Positions 49,101-60,000 of a stretch of 64,000 bases of DNA are shown here, in pieces. The notes beneath the pieces are model-generated. The model had not been told where the DNA came from, made no database searches, and was given only the letters and a program-made list of their open reading frames with translations. The stretch is from contig BJKQ01000006.1 of assembly GCA_006538405.1 (NCBI GenBank), positions 1,573,001-1,637,000 on the forward strand, given 5' to 3'. A program made the position numbers and the translations under genes. How positions within the stretch are numbered: position 1 is the first letter of the stretch; each line of letters opens with the position of its first letter. This DNA is from Hansfordia pulvinata (lineage: Eukaryota > Ascomycota > Sordariomycetes > Xylariales).

Positions 49101-49981
49101 CCGCTACGTCAAATCCGCAATGTCTACCAACAACCCCAACAGCCACGTGCCGACGGACGATGAGCTCCGGTACCATGCCAGATGGGTGGTCTATGACGAG
49201 TGAGCTGAATCTACCAATCCTCCGTTGCTTGTCCGTTGCTAACCCTATAAAGTGACGACCCGTGGAACTGGACCGCGGCAGACAATGCCGAATGGCTGCA
49301 ACGGTTCAAAGTGGACGTTGGGATTATTCCATCCGGGCCTGGGCTTACGGATAGCAACCCCTGTTGGTCATCTCAAGAGGGCGGCACGGGCTTTGCACCC
49401 CCATTCGTTTACCCCAATCCGGAAGCAACAATCGAGCCTTTCGTTTCGAACCCGAAAATCTCGTTCCGAGCCGAGTCCAAGACATTTGAGCCGGACGCCG
49501 AGACTGCCAATCATTTCCTGCAACACCTGGCAGAGCGTTACCCGGCGCCCGCGAAGATCTTCTGCAGCCGAGAGCTTGAGAAAGGCTTGAAGGATTTCGT
49601 CAAGCGTGAGCTTATGATGGGTAACCCTTTCCCGATGACGAGTGCTTGAAGGAGCGCGCACGCCAGATCATGAGCATGCAGAAGACGTCTTGCGATGATC
49701 CCATCCTGCTCGAAAAGTTCAAGACCGCGATGAAGCATGAATCGACCCAGCTCCAACATCCGTCCGCCCCAGGGGTCATGCCTGAGGCGTCTGGTTTGAA
49801 TCTGGGTGCTAATCTCGATTTTGCGCCAGGGTCTGCCGCAGCGAACCAGACCTCGGTCCAGCAGACGGGCCTGGACATGAACATGGAGCTCTCCAAGCAG
49901 AGCATACTGGACATTCTGGAAGACACCCGGCCGGAGATGGACGGAGGCGCGCCGCTGTTCGACCCGGACTTTACCATTTAA
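46191..49981 (+). CDS. Homeobox/C2H2 transcription factor with CENP-B-like C-terminal repeats (frame break near 49632)
   Basis: Large putative nuclear regulator; exons 46191-48000, 48053-49199 and 49253-49981, introns of 52 and 53 nt. Order of parts: acidic N-terminus; a cysteine cluster (about residues 123-158, CYNCAAGSYQC...CTSCVALRREC); a TALE/KN-type homeodomain (about 232-290) ending TGLNKTQITNWLANARRRGK; a Ser-rich linker; a basic patch (RARRRRRRAPP); and C2H2-type fingers from about 438 (CTFCTETFRTKHDWQRHEKS; then RKDHLRQHLKLVH; CGFCGIVMDTWSFRTDHLAE). The C-terminal half has five degenerate repeats with L-x2-x-L, PTDDEL...AR and WL..F features, starting near residues 631, 726, 824, 943 and 1092. 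The fifth repeat is split by a -1 frame change: the frame reading MMGNPFP stops at 49649, while DDECLKERAR continues in the next frame to 49981. One missing C at 49631-49633 would give 1228 aa; as written it is 1117 aa. Confidence 0.88.
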
Positions 49982-50508
49982 TTTGCGAATGTGCGAAGGC
50001 GTACTTGGCGACCAATCTCCTGTCACGAAGTTTTATGTAACGACCTGCTCATGATTGCTGAAGATACCACAAAACTACAACGCACGCCTATTGACGTCAT
50101 TGCTTAATATACTGTTATTCGATAGTCTGGAGGAACCGTCGCGGGTAACGTGTCCTCCGAGCATGAGATACTTTGTGCCATGGGTAGAGGCCGCGCTACC
50201 GCTGCATGAGCTGTTCGTCTAAACTCCTAAGCCTCTGGCAGCACAGACGAGGCGAGTACGCCACTACGAATGGGTTAAATCGTAGCATTCGCTATTCCAT
50301 ATATCAGGGTCTTGGAAACCATCAGCACCGATCCCTCTGCGCAGCCACATGCCGAGCTTGCCCTTTCCCATCTAGAGCAGTCGCGGACTATCGAGACATT
50401 GATACTCCCATTGATAAATACACTTTACCCCACGCATAAGCGAGCCGGGACACACCATATGCCGCTGTGGACCAACCTACATACGAAGACGGCTCCCTTT
50501 TCCTACCA
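49982..50508. other. Convergent intergenic region
   Basis: Between the convergent ends of the homeobox gene (+) and the molybdopterin-binding gene (-). It carries both 3' regions; no other feature is seen. As the sequence stands, the minus-strand gene reads through to 50388 because of its frame break. Confidence 0.6.
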
Positions 50509-52176
50509 CTACTTCTTCTCCTCCTCCTTCTCGGAAGGGTCGTCGTCGTCCTCGCCCTCGGCGGCGACGCGGCGGCCCGCGACGGCCTCGGCGACCTCGG
50601 GGCGAGGCGGTCGAGCAGGGCGCGGTCGCGGCCGACGAGGGTGACGGTGTTGCGCCGGCGGCCCCAGCGCGGGTAGCTGCCCACCTTGACCCCCTGCGGC
50701 CCCACGCGGCCGGCCAGCTCGGCCAGGTAGCCGGCGACGGCGCTCTCGGGCAGCGGGGTGGAGATGATGACGCGCGAGATCCCCGTGCCGTCGGGGTCCG
50801 GGACCAGGCGGGGGCTTATGAAGGGGTGCAGGCCCTCGAGGAGGCGTTCGACTTTTTGTGGGGGTGGGGGAGGTTGTATGTTAGTTTAGCAAGGGGGAAA
50901 GGGGGAGGGAGAGGTTTATTGGGGAGACGGGGTGGGAAGGGGTCCCAATGAGAAAAGGGGCCGAGTGAACAGCGGGAAAAGGGCAGAGAGGGAAGAGGAA
51001 CTGCGGGATTATGGCGCAAAAAAGGGAGAAAAAATAAAAGGGACAGGAATGATCACTTACAAAGCCGGGGGACCCCCGGAAGAATGTGGATGTTGCCGTT
51101 GACGACCGAGATGGGCACCCAGAGGTCGTCGCAGGGAAACAGGGCCTGCTTGGCGGCGTCCCGGGACTCGTCCGTGGGCAGCTCGACCATGCGCAGGCGG
51201 GCCGTCTTGGTGGGCGACTCGACGTCCCAGCTGAAGTCGGGCTGCGACTTGCTGGGGGTGGTCAGCTTGCGCATGCGCGCGTACGCCTCGTCGTGCAGCC
51301 GGAGCGGCAGCCCGAAGGCCTTGGCGATGGAGGCGTAGGTGATGTCGTCGTGGCTTGTGACAGCTTCTTGTCAGTCTTCATTCTTAGAGGGGCGCACAGG
51401 GTGAATTTCTCCCACCCCCCATGGACGATGCACCCGAGCCGGAGAAGGACAGTGACGGATTCATTGCCTTGACTATGTCCAGATGTACTCTCTTGCTGCC
51501 AATGTTGACATGTCGGGGGTAAAATACTCACGTTGGACCGATCCCGCCACTGCAGAGCGTGTTAGCAGGCATTCAGCTTCCAACGTGGAACGGCCCTCAC
51601 CTTGTCACCACGAAATCGTAGCGGTCGCTCATGCGGCGAACAGCTTCGACGATTTCGCTCTCATCGTCCTCGATGACTTCTACCCTCTTGAGACTCTTTT
51701 TTTCATGTCAGCCTCTTGCCGCTCGGTAGCAACTTGAACAGAGAGCATACCATGCCGAGAGAAAAGCACCATTTGGCCATGTAGGCCGAGTTTGTCTAAG
51801 AGCATGTCAGTTCCGCTTCGGTGACTAAGTGTCCCGATATTGTCCTACGTCTTTTGTCTGTTGAAGAGAGAGGTTAGTTCAAGTGTTGCCCCGAGGTTGC
51901 ACGAAGGCTCGTCCAGGCCGCCAAAAAAAGCGCGGAGACATGGCATGGTCAGCCGACATGGAAGAAGTTAGTACACACCTTGCCACCCAGAACCTCGTCA
52001 CCAATAATGAGGCAGGCGGCGGTGTGGATGGTGCGGGCATTGCGCTCGTCGGCGGACGCCGAGGCGGCCATGATGCGGGAGTGGAGGCCGGAGGCGGCGG
52101 GCCGCAGGAGGAGCAGAGGTGACAGAGCCGGGCGCGAGAGGTGCCTGGAGAGCTGAGATATCCTTGAGAGGATCAT
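50509..52176 (-). CDS. Molybdopterin-binding-domain protein (CinA-N/FLAD1-N-like), with microexons and a frame break near 50600
   Basis: Seven exons on the minus strand: 52176-51979, 51857-51849 (9 nt), 51795-51751, 51695-51601, 51549-51532 (18 nt), 51353-51061 and 50851-50509. All introns are GT-AG and the joins rebuild the family core: IIGDEVLGGK-TKD-TNSAYMAKWCFSLGM, then SLKRVEVIEDD, VVTSGGIGPTHDDITYASIA and FPCDDLWVPISVVNGNIHI with LPGVPRLFERLLEGL. This is the MoCF-binding fold seen in CinA and at the N-terminus of FAD synthases; no PAPS-reductase-like FAD synthase half is present. The role of the fungal stand-alone form is not established. The first about 35 residues (MILSRISQLSRHLSRPALS) look like a mitochondrial presequence. 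A missing base in the G-run 50599-50602 (plus strand) breaks the C-terminus: as read the frame ends at 50388 (373 aa), whereas the next frame gives an acidic tail (EGEDDDDPSEKEEEKK) and 333 aa. Confidence 0.87.
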
Positions 52177-53126
52177 GAGTAGAGCGATTGGGTGCCGAGG
52201 GACAGAATGATGGCTGGGCAGGTCGTGATTGTAAGCGGGACGCTGTGGGAGAAGATGGACGACGTTGATGACGGTCCAAGTGACGATTACCTAACGCACT
52301 CGAGGCACGCGCAGCACTGGTGAAACGATACCTTCAGACGACATGACATTCAGAGGCAGGTAGCGTCAGAGATGGGGCTGCTCGAGTGCTGCCCAAAGTA
52401 CACTACTCGTACTTTGGCGATGATGGGCATCGACATTCTACATCCAGTATGCCGTGGACTCTTTCGTCCTCTCGTCCATTTTCCCGCCCCGATTTACAAT
52501 GAATGTCAACCTTGCAAGATTGATCGATGATCAAAAGACACTACAATGCCTTGATATTCGTTCATACAGTCATCCAACCACCAGAGCATGCAGTGCTCCT
52601 CGTGCACACCAGGATACATGGCCTCCGGCTTCCAAGTGATAGCTCCAAGAAGAGTTAGGTCCAAAGCTGTCGTCATCTACATGGACAGTGGGCTACGTGC
52701 GGCGCGCTCCGGTCTCGCGCTGCGGGGCAGCTCAGCGCCAAAGGAGGTACATCCGTGTAGCGGGCCTGCTACTGCGGCCCACGTCAGCGGCCCGGCTCGG
52801 CCTTTCGACGAGGGGCAGCAGCACTGCCCGCCTCAGCCATGGCCAAGAAAGCATTGACATGCATCACACGCTGTGCACTCGTCCGAAGCCGTGACTTCGA
52901 TATCCCTCTCCAGCTCTCCCCCCCTCCGAACGCTCCCAACACCACGCCAACGAACCACTACCACTGCCGACCCCGTCCGACACAGAACGCGACCATCGTC
53001 CGCCCTGCAGCCGGTCCCGAAACGCCGCGACCCCGAAACGCCGCGACCCCGCTGCTAAACAACTCTGTGCCCCTCGCGGCTACTCTCACCATCCCACTCG
53101 CTGCGCGGCACATAGAATCCGCAAAC
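52177..53126. promoter_or_regulatory. Divergent promoter region, molybdopterin-binding gene / GMF gene
   Basis: 950 nt between divergent start codons, with a TACTCGTA octamer at 52404 and pyrimidine-rich sequence near 52900-53050. No other frame looks coding. Confidence 0.6.
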
Positions 53127-53888
53127 ATGGTCAGTGACCTCACCCTCTAGCCCGCGCCGCCCGTGCCCCCGGCTCACAAGCCCTACTTTTCCCTACCCAC
53201 CGGCGGCCCCAGAGCTCCGAAGCCCGACTCTACACCTTCTCCCAGGAGACCAAGGACCACCTGCGCAAGTTCCGCCTCGGCACCTCGCGCGCCAGCGGGC
53301 CCCAAGCCGTTATATGTGCGTTCCGCCCCGCCCGCGTTCTGGACGGCGCTTGCTCCCCTCTCCCCAGGCGGCCGCCAGTCCGCTCGCCACACAGCTGCTG
53401 ACGGCAGCCGGACTCTGCTCGCTACAGACGAAATCGACAAGAAGACGCACGAGATCAAGCAGGACAAGGACAAGGTCGTCTACAAGTCGCTTGACGAGAT
53501 CGCTGAAGACCTTCCCGACAACTCGCCTCGGTATATTCTACTGAGCTACCCCCACACTACTGTACGTTTCTTCCCCCTCTCTGTTTGCCCAGTCGAGTCC
53601 GGCTATGACCTGTTGCAGGTCTCGTGCCAGTCCCGCTCGAGACACTGCCGCCCCCACGAATTCTGCCCCGATTGGAGACTGATGAAGCTCCTCTCGCAGA
53701 CCGATGGTCGCTTGTCTGTACCCTACGTGCTTCTGTACTACCTTCCGACGACCTGCAACGCCGAGTTGCGCATGATGTACGCCGGCGCCAAGGAGCTGAT
53801 GCGCAACACCGCCGAGGTCGGCAAAGTGCTGGATCTGGAAACCGCCGAGGACCTGGAGGAGGTTCCTGACAGGCTCAAGACGGACTGA
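53127..53888 (+). CDS. Glia maturation factor-like ADF-H protein (GMF/Aim7)
   Basis: Predicted 142 aa, the usual GMF size. Four exons: 53127-53129 (only the ATG), 53213-53315, 53428-53561 and 53700-53888, with introns of 83, 112 and 138 nt. Joining gives MSSEARLYTFSQETKDHLRK at the start, AVIYEIDKKTHEI at the second join, and TTDGRLSVPYVLLYYLP at the third. The single ADF-homology domain has the GMF-type features YKSLDEIAEDLPDNSPRYIL, the RLSVPYVLLYYLP strand and the C-terminal helix MMYAGAKELMRN. GMF proteins bind the Arp2/3 complex, inhibit actin nucleation and take apart branched actin, so a role in cortical actin patches is likely. Divergent from the molybdopterin-binding gene; convergent with NBP35, with 231 nt between stop codons. 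Confidence 0.95.
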
Positions 53889-54119
53889 GCGCTGTGACGA
53901 GCCGCCAGTCGAGTCGTGGCGTTGGCCCCACGCACGAGCTGCGCTGACGGCCGGGCACTTCACATGGGCATAGTAGAGCCTTCTTTTATGCATTGGCAGT
54001 TTCGCCGCAACTGGCCAGCGGCAGCCAGCAAAAAGCCATATGGGGAAGATGTTCTGAGCGTCGTGCATTGTTTGTCCAATTCCTTGTCGTAGTGCCTGTT
54101 CTGGCAGATCCGTGGCTGC

Positions 54120-55151
54120 TCAGTCGTCCGGCAGAACCTGCTTGGGATCCAGGCCCATCTCGGCGGCCAGCGAGTGGACAACACCGCGCAGGGCCGTGCA
54201 GGCGGGGCTGTCGGGGTAGTGGTCGAAGAAGCTCTCGCCGTAGTCGCAGGCCATGCCAATACGAGGATCGAGGGGCACCTGGCCCAGGAAAGGCACGCCC
54301 ATGTCGCGGGCGAGCCCCTGGCCGCCGCCCGTGGTGGGGCGGAAGATCTGGCTCTCGTGGGCGCAGCCGGGGCAGACGAAGCCGCTCATGTTCTCGACGA
54401 GGCCCAGGACGCGGATGCCGGCCTTGCGGCAGAAATCAATCTCCTTGCGCACGTCGAGCAGCGCCACCTCCTGCGGGGTGGTGACGACGACGGCGCCGTC
54501 GATGCCGCTCTCCTTGAGGAAGCTGTTGACGCTGAGGTGCTCGTCGGAGGTGCCGGGCGGGGTGTCGACGAGCAGGAAGTCGACGTCGTCGCCCCACTCG
54601 ACGTCCTTGAGGAACTGCTTGATCAGGCCGTTCTTCTTTGCCCCGCGCCAGATGACGGCGTCGTCGCGGCCGGGGAGCATGAACTGCACGCTCATGACGC
54701 CGAGGTTGTCGGCGGCCCAGACGGGCGACCAGCCGGCGCCGCTGACGTGGACCGTCTCGTCCTCGACGCCCATCATCTTGGGGATGGAGGGGCCGCAGAT
54801 GTCCGTGTCCATGACGCCAACCGTGGAGCTCTCGTTGCGCGCAAAGGCGTGCGCCAGCAGGCAGGTGAAGGTGCTCTTGCCCACGCCGCCCTTGCCCGAG
54901 AGGACCAGCAACTTGTGGCGGACCCCGGCCAGTCGCGCGGCGATGAGGGGCAGGTCCGGGTCGGGCCCCTTGGGGGCCGAGGCGCAGATGGCCTGGTTGG
55001 GGCAGCCGGCGCACGAGTCGGCCTGGCCGGCGCGCTCCGACTCGGGGCCCGGGCAGTGCTCGGGCTCGGGGGCGACGAGCTGCGGGCGCTCCTTGGTGGG
55101 GTTGGCCAGGACGTCCTGGACGGGCTCGGGCTCCTCGAGGGAGGGGGCCAT
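54120..55151 (-). CDS. nbp35: Cytosolic Fe-S cluster assembly scaffold Nbp35
   Basis: P-loop ATPase that, with Cfd1, builds [4Fe-4S] clusters for cytosolic and nuclear proteins. Predicted 343 aa, single exon. The N-terminal ferredoxin-like cysteines C33-x13-C47-x2-C50-x5-C56 have exactly the Nbp35 spacing and distinguish it from Cfd1. The deviant Walker A motif GKGGVGKST lies at about residues 86-94, followed by [15 protein letters not shown] and [13 protein letters not shown] (Walker B and switch). The bridging-cluster motif CPGC is at C260-C263. The ending [19 protein letters not shown] is typical. The start at 55151 gives the normal family N-terminus. It is divergent from the HOS3-type deacetylase gene. 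Confidence 0.97.
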   Translation of the reverse strand: MAPSLEEPEPVQDVLANPTKERPQLVAPEPEHCPGPESERAGQADSCAGCPNQAICASAPKGPDPDLPLIAARLAGVRHKLLVLSGKGGVGKSTFTCLLAHAFARNESSTVGVMDTDICGPSIPKMMGVEDETVHVSGAGWSPVWAADNLGVMSVQFMLPGRDDAVIWRGAKKNGLIKQFLKDVEWGDDVDFLLVDTPPGTSDEHLSVNSFLKESGIDGAVVVTTPQEVALLDVRKEIDFCRKAGIRVLGLVENMSGFVCPGCAHESQIFRPTTGGGQGLARDMGVPFLGQVPLDPRIGMACDYGESFFDHYPDSPACTALRGVVHSLAAEMGLDPKQVLPDD

Positions 55152-57087
55152 GGCTGTTTCGCGGAGTCGCCTTGCTGACGGGGAAAGGTGGCGGTGTAGT
55201 AGGTATGGAGAGTTTGCGCCCGTGGGACGCGTATGTGAGGCGGGAATGGATTGGAATGGAATGTTCGGGTTGGGCGGTGGTGGACGCGGTGGTGAACCAG
55301 TCGTCGGGCGTGGAGGGGTGCGGCGGGGATGATTCGAGATGGGTGGTGGGCGGAGCGGGGCTCTTTCTAGAAAATGTCCCGGGCGGGTCCTCTAGGGTCG
55401 GAGAGTACGTGTTTGAGGGTGATGCTGGGAGAGAGGAAGAATCGTCTCGCGTGATTGCTGTTGTGAATGGATATCCTGCGACTGGAGGAAAGAGGCGAAG
55501 AAACAAACGAGGAGGGCGGCGTGACGTCGGTTTTGTATCTCCGGCTCGGTGGGCGGCAGAAACTGGTTGGGCAGGGCCTGCTTAAAAATCCACCCTGGCG
55601 GATTCGCCCGGCCGAGCAAGCCGGTCCACCGCGCCTCCGCTTCCGAGTCGGAGCGCGCGCGGCCGTGGCAGGGTGGGCTACCATTGTAGGTAGGTCGTAG
55701 GTACTTTCAGATAGAGGTCTTCCAGGGTTTGGGCAGACTGCCGTGCCATCTCTGCCTCACGATTACAGTACACCTTTTACCTACCTACCTAATCTTCTCT
55801 GTTTAAGTGCCAGGTCCGCAATGCATGTTCCCGTCGCACGCTGCGAGGACCACACATACATGTAGGCCAAGACATGCGAGCTTGTACAATGACCAATTGA
55901 CAGACAATAGCAATCGCAGGTGGTTTTGCCTCTAGAAATGTGCCAGACTCCTATCTCGGAGGACCGACTCTGTGAGCGCGCCCACAGAATCAGCTTAAGA
56001 GGCCAACACTTATAAGTGCATACCCGGCGGTCATAAACTAAGCTCACTACATGTATTACGAGCGAATGCTTTTAGATAGCTACTACACACCTCTACTTGA
56101 TATACTCGTATACCAGGTATGGCGTTGGCGCTCGAGCCCAAGATGAGGCGTGGGATCACATGGCCTAGGGGGCCCGGCGTCGAATGGCCTTGATGGACTG
56201 ACGTCTTTTGGCCCGAGTGGCTGCCCAAATGGAGGGCACAAGACCCCCGCCCCCACTGCAGGCGCTCGGCAGTGTGAGTCACACATGTACCCAGACCCCG
56301 ACACTGGGGTCACTTCTGCAGAAGCCTGGCCTTGTCTTGCCCGGTCGTGCTGTCAACGATACTTGGACTCGGCAGCTGCGAGACCCCAGTCTACTTGCCC
56401 CGGCTGCGGATACAAAGAGGGTGGGGAAGGTGCGTCTGGTGCAGCGCATAGTCCTAATTACCTGATGTACAATAACAACAACCTACTGGGAATGAGAATA
56501 ATAAATAAAGTGCTGCGCCGCGTCGCGCCTTCCGCGCAGTAGCAGACCGCCAAAGGCAGTCACGACACAACATCCCGACTCGGACCTGCATCGCACGGCA
56601 AGACCTCAGCACAGAAACCAACCAACTCTACCTTACCTGACACACACCGGATCTCCGCCATTCTCACGGTCGCGAGTCTGCTCGGCCTCATTTCTCCTCC
56701 TGTGCAACGCTCACCATCCCGTCGCTCCCAGCTAAACAACCAGCGCACGCCGCGCCTTGGCCGTCCGCCAGTCCGTAGCCAACGCGGCCCCGTACTGCTT
56801 TCTTTTTCCGCCCTCCTGCTTTCCCGTATTCGACACGAGCGAAAAGAACAGCTACGACAGCACGAGAAGGACAATTCCCCGTCTTTTCTTTATTCAACGC
56901 CAAGCAGCCATCCGCTTCGTTCCCTTTTTTCCTTCTCTGCGCGGCCCTAGCCAGCTTCCGACCTGCGCCCTCCCGATCCTTGACCACTGTCTCTGCTGCC
57001 CGCCCCTTCGCGCGCAACCCGCAGCACAAATTATCACCCGCTTTGCCCCTCAAGAATTCATGACCAGTTCAAGGTCCAAACGCCGGC
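55152..57087. promoter_or_regulatory. Divergent promoter region NBP35 / HOS3-type gene
   Basis: 1.9 kb between divergent starts. A TACTCGTA octamer occurs at 56103 and ACCTACCTACCT-type repeats near 55686 and 55776. From 56560 the strand is C-rich/pyrimidine-rich, a probable leader of the deacetylase gene. No gene is seen inside. Confidence 0.6.
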
Positions 57088-60000
57088 ATGGATTCCAATG
57101 CCGAATCGCCTCGGCCGCCTAGGCTCGAGCCAGCCATCCCCAACGACCAGGACCTCGCCCGCTCCCTCAACCACCTCCAGATTTCCACCTCGTCCCCCAG
57201 CGCCGGCCCCTCTCCCCTCTCCCCGCGCCTCTCCTCCGCCTCCGCCGGCCCTAGATCGCCATCCGAGTTGCAAACCCCGACCTCGCGCGCCGTGCCCCGA
57301 AGCCCCGTCGCCCGAGCTCAGTCTAACAATGGCTCGGGCTCTGCGTCCCCACGGTCCTCGACCCCGACCCTTCTTCGCAAGGCCTCCTCTAACTCGCTCC
57401 GCTCCGTTGGTCCTGCGCGCCCCCTATCTCGCAAGTCGAGCGCTCAGAGCCTCAACTCGCCCAATACTCCGCGCTCGCCCTCGCTACCTCAACATGTCCC
57501 CGCCCCGCCTGAGGAGGAGAAGCCCCTCGAACGCCCGGCTCTGTAGCCCACGACTACTTTGCTAAGGAGCTCGACATCCTTCACTCTGCCTCCTCAGACG
57601 AGTCGGCTGACACAGTGGTCGTCCTGCACGATGCTTGCTACGGCCATCGCTTTTCCCGCCCTCGCACCTCCAAAGGCGCCCTGAGCACCATCGTCGAGCG
57701 CCCGGAGCGCATACAGGCCAGCGTTCTCGGTGTGTCCATGGCCTACGTTCGTCTTGGCGAGAGACACTGCGACGGCAAGGTCCCCATAAGTCCGACTTTG
57801 GATCCTGCTTCCCTGGCATCCGTCCCCTTCCGCATTCTCAAGACCGCCCGCAGTCTGCCCTTGAACTCGGCGGCTGTCACCAACGTACACGGCACCAAGT
57901 GGATGGAGGAGCTCAAGCTCATGTGCGACGCGGCCGAGTCCAAGCTGGCCATGAACACGAGCGAGTTGAAGCGTCCCGAGATCAATAGGGGCTCGGATGC
58001 CGATGGCCCCAAGAAGCTCCACGAGGGCGACTTGTACCTTTGTGCCGAGTCTCTCGGCGCATTTGAGGGTGCCCTGGGCGCTGTCTGCGAAGCGGTAGAC
58101 ATTATTTTCTCTCCCTCGCCGCAGCGTCGCGCCTTTGTCGCCGTCCGGCCCCCCGGCCACCACTGTTCTGCTTCTTACCCATCGGGCTTCTGCTGGGTGA
58201 ACAACGTCCACGTTGGAATTATGCACGGCGTTTTGAACCACGGCCTGACGCACACCGCCATCATCGACTTCGACTTGCACCACGGCGACGGCTCCCAGGC
58301 CATTACCTGGGCCCACAACAAGCGCGGTCTCGTCAAGAATGCAGCTGCCTGGAAGAAGACGTCCATTGGCTACTTTAGTGTTCACGACATCAACTCGTAC
58401 CCTTGCGAGTGGGGTGATGAGGAAAAGGTCAAAAACGCCAGCCTGTGCATTGACAATGCCCACGGTCAGAACATTTGGAACGTTCACCTGCAAGAATGGA
58501 AGTCCGATGTCGAGTTCTGGCGGCTATATCAGTCCAAATACTCAATCCTCCTGGAGAAGACTCGCAACTACTTGCGACTCAAGACGGACCAGCTGCGCGC
58601 TGCCGGTCAAACGCCCAAGGCTGCCATATTCCTGTCTGCTGGCTTCGATGCCAGTGAGTGGGAGGGCGCTGGCATGCAGCGCCACAAGGTCAATGTACCC
58701 ACCGAGTTCTATGCTCGCCTCACACGGGATGTCGTTAAGATCGCATCCGAGGAGGGCCTGGGCGTCGATGGCCGGGTGATTAGTGTTTTGGAGGGTGGCT
58801 ACAGTGATCGTGCCCTTTACTCGGGTGTCCTCAGTCACCTAGGCGGCCTTGCCGGCAACGAGTCCAAATCGATCAAGGAAGACGGACCGGGTGGTTTGGC
58901 ACAGGAGATGATCAACAAGACCGGGTCATTCAGCAGGAGGAGCACTTTGAGTGACACGGATTCACGACCCAAGACCCCTGGATTCCCGTACGATCCATCT
59001 TGGTGGTCGGCGTCTGAACTCGACAGGCTGGATGCATACATGGCCCCCACGCCGCCTCCTAAACCTCTCAAGATTCGTGAAGTCGGACCGCCGCCTACTT
59101 ACTCCTCCCCAACGCGAGCTTCTAGTGCGAAGATCTCTGAGGTGGCCAAAGTAAGGCGAACCGCTTCAGGTCTCACCGCGCCCACCGGGCCACAGATGAC
59201 ATTTGCGAGACCACCGAGCCCGCCACCGCCGGACGTGCCATGGACAGCTGCCGCTCATGAGCTGAGCAAGCTGTTGATTCCCAGCAAGACGAGACAGGTC
59301 AACAGCTGCAAGCACGAGGAACTGAACACCGATGCTATGAAAGCTCGCAAGAAGCGCCAGTCCTTGGATGACACCAGATCGGGCGTCGAGCCAGTCACCG
59401 TCACTGCCCCTATCAGCCAAAGCGCAGCTTCAACACCAGTCCGCGCTTCTACGAGAATGTCTCTTCGTGAGCGGAAGCCGGTAAAATACAAGGAACCGGA
59501 CGATAACGTGGACAAGCTTCGCCGCAGAACCATTGGCGATGCTGTCCCCGTTAGCTCTGACAAGGTACGTTCAATAGAGCATTCATTTGCAGTGGTCCTA
59601 GAAGTTGTTTACTGATTTCCCTTCTAGGTCGCTTCACGTGTCGTGTCGGCTCAAGATGGCGTCAAGGCGTCGCGGCAGCCGAGCAGGCGTCTGAGTGGGG
59701 TTCCTGACGTGCCCCCCTTCCCCCAGCAAGATTTTCCAGATGCAGACGCAGTCGCAAGGCCTGCCAGCGACCAAAGCAACCGCCCTGGCTCTGCATTGAG
59801 CATCCAGACCCAAGCCACAGTGCCCCTGAACGTCAAAAAGGCCAGGCCGGCCGCAGCCCCACGCGCAAATAGCTCGCGAGCTCCGAAGAAGCCAGCAACC
59901 AAGTCTGCTTCAAGCCGGCCGTCGTCTCCAACAAAGAAGAAGCAGGCCACTGCGTCTGTCAAGACGTCCAAGCTCTCGTCAAGTTCGTCGCCAATATCGA

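Noticed and set aside
54174..55332. Long plus-strand open frames opposite NBP35
   Set aside because: Antisense shadows; the minus-strand frame carries every Nbp35 motif.
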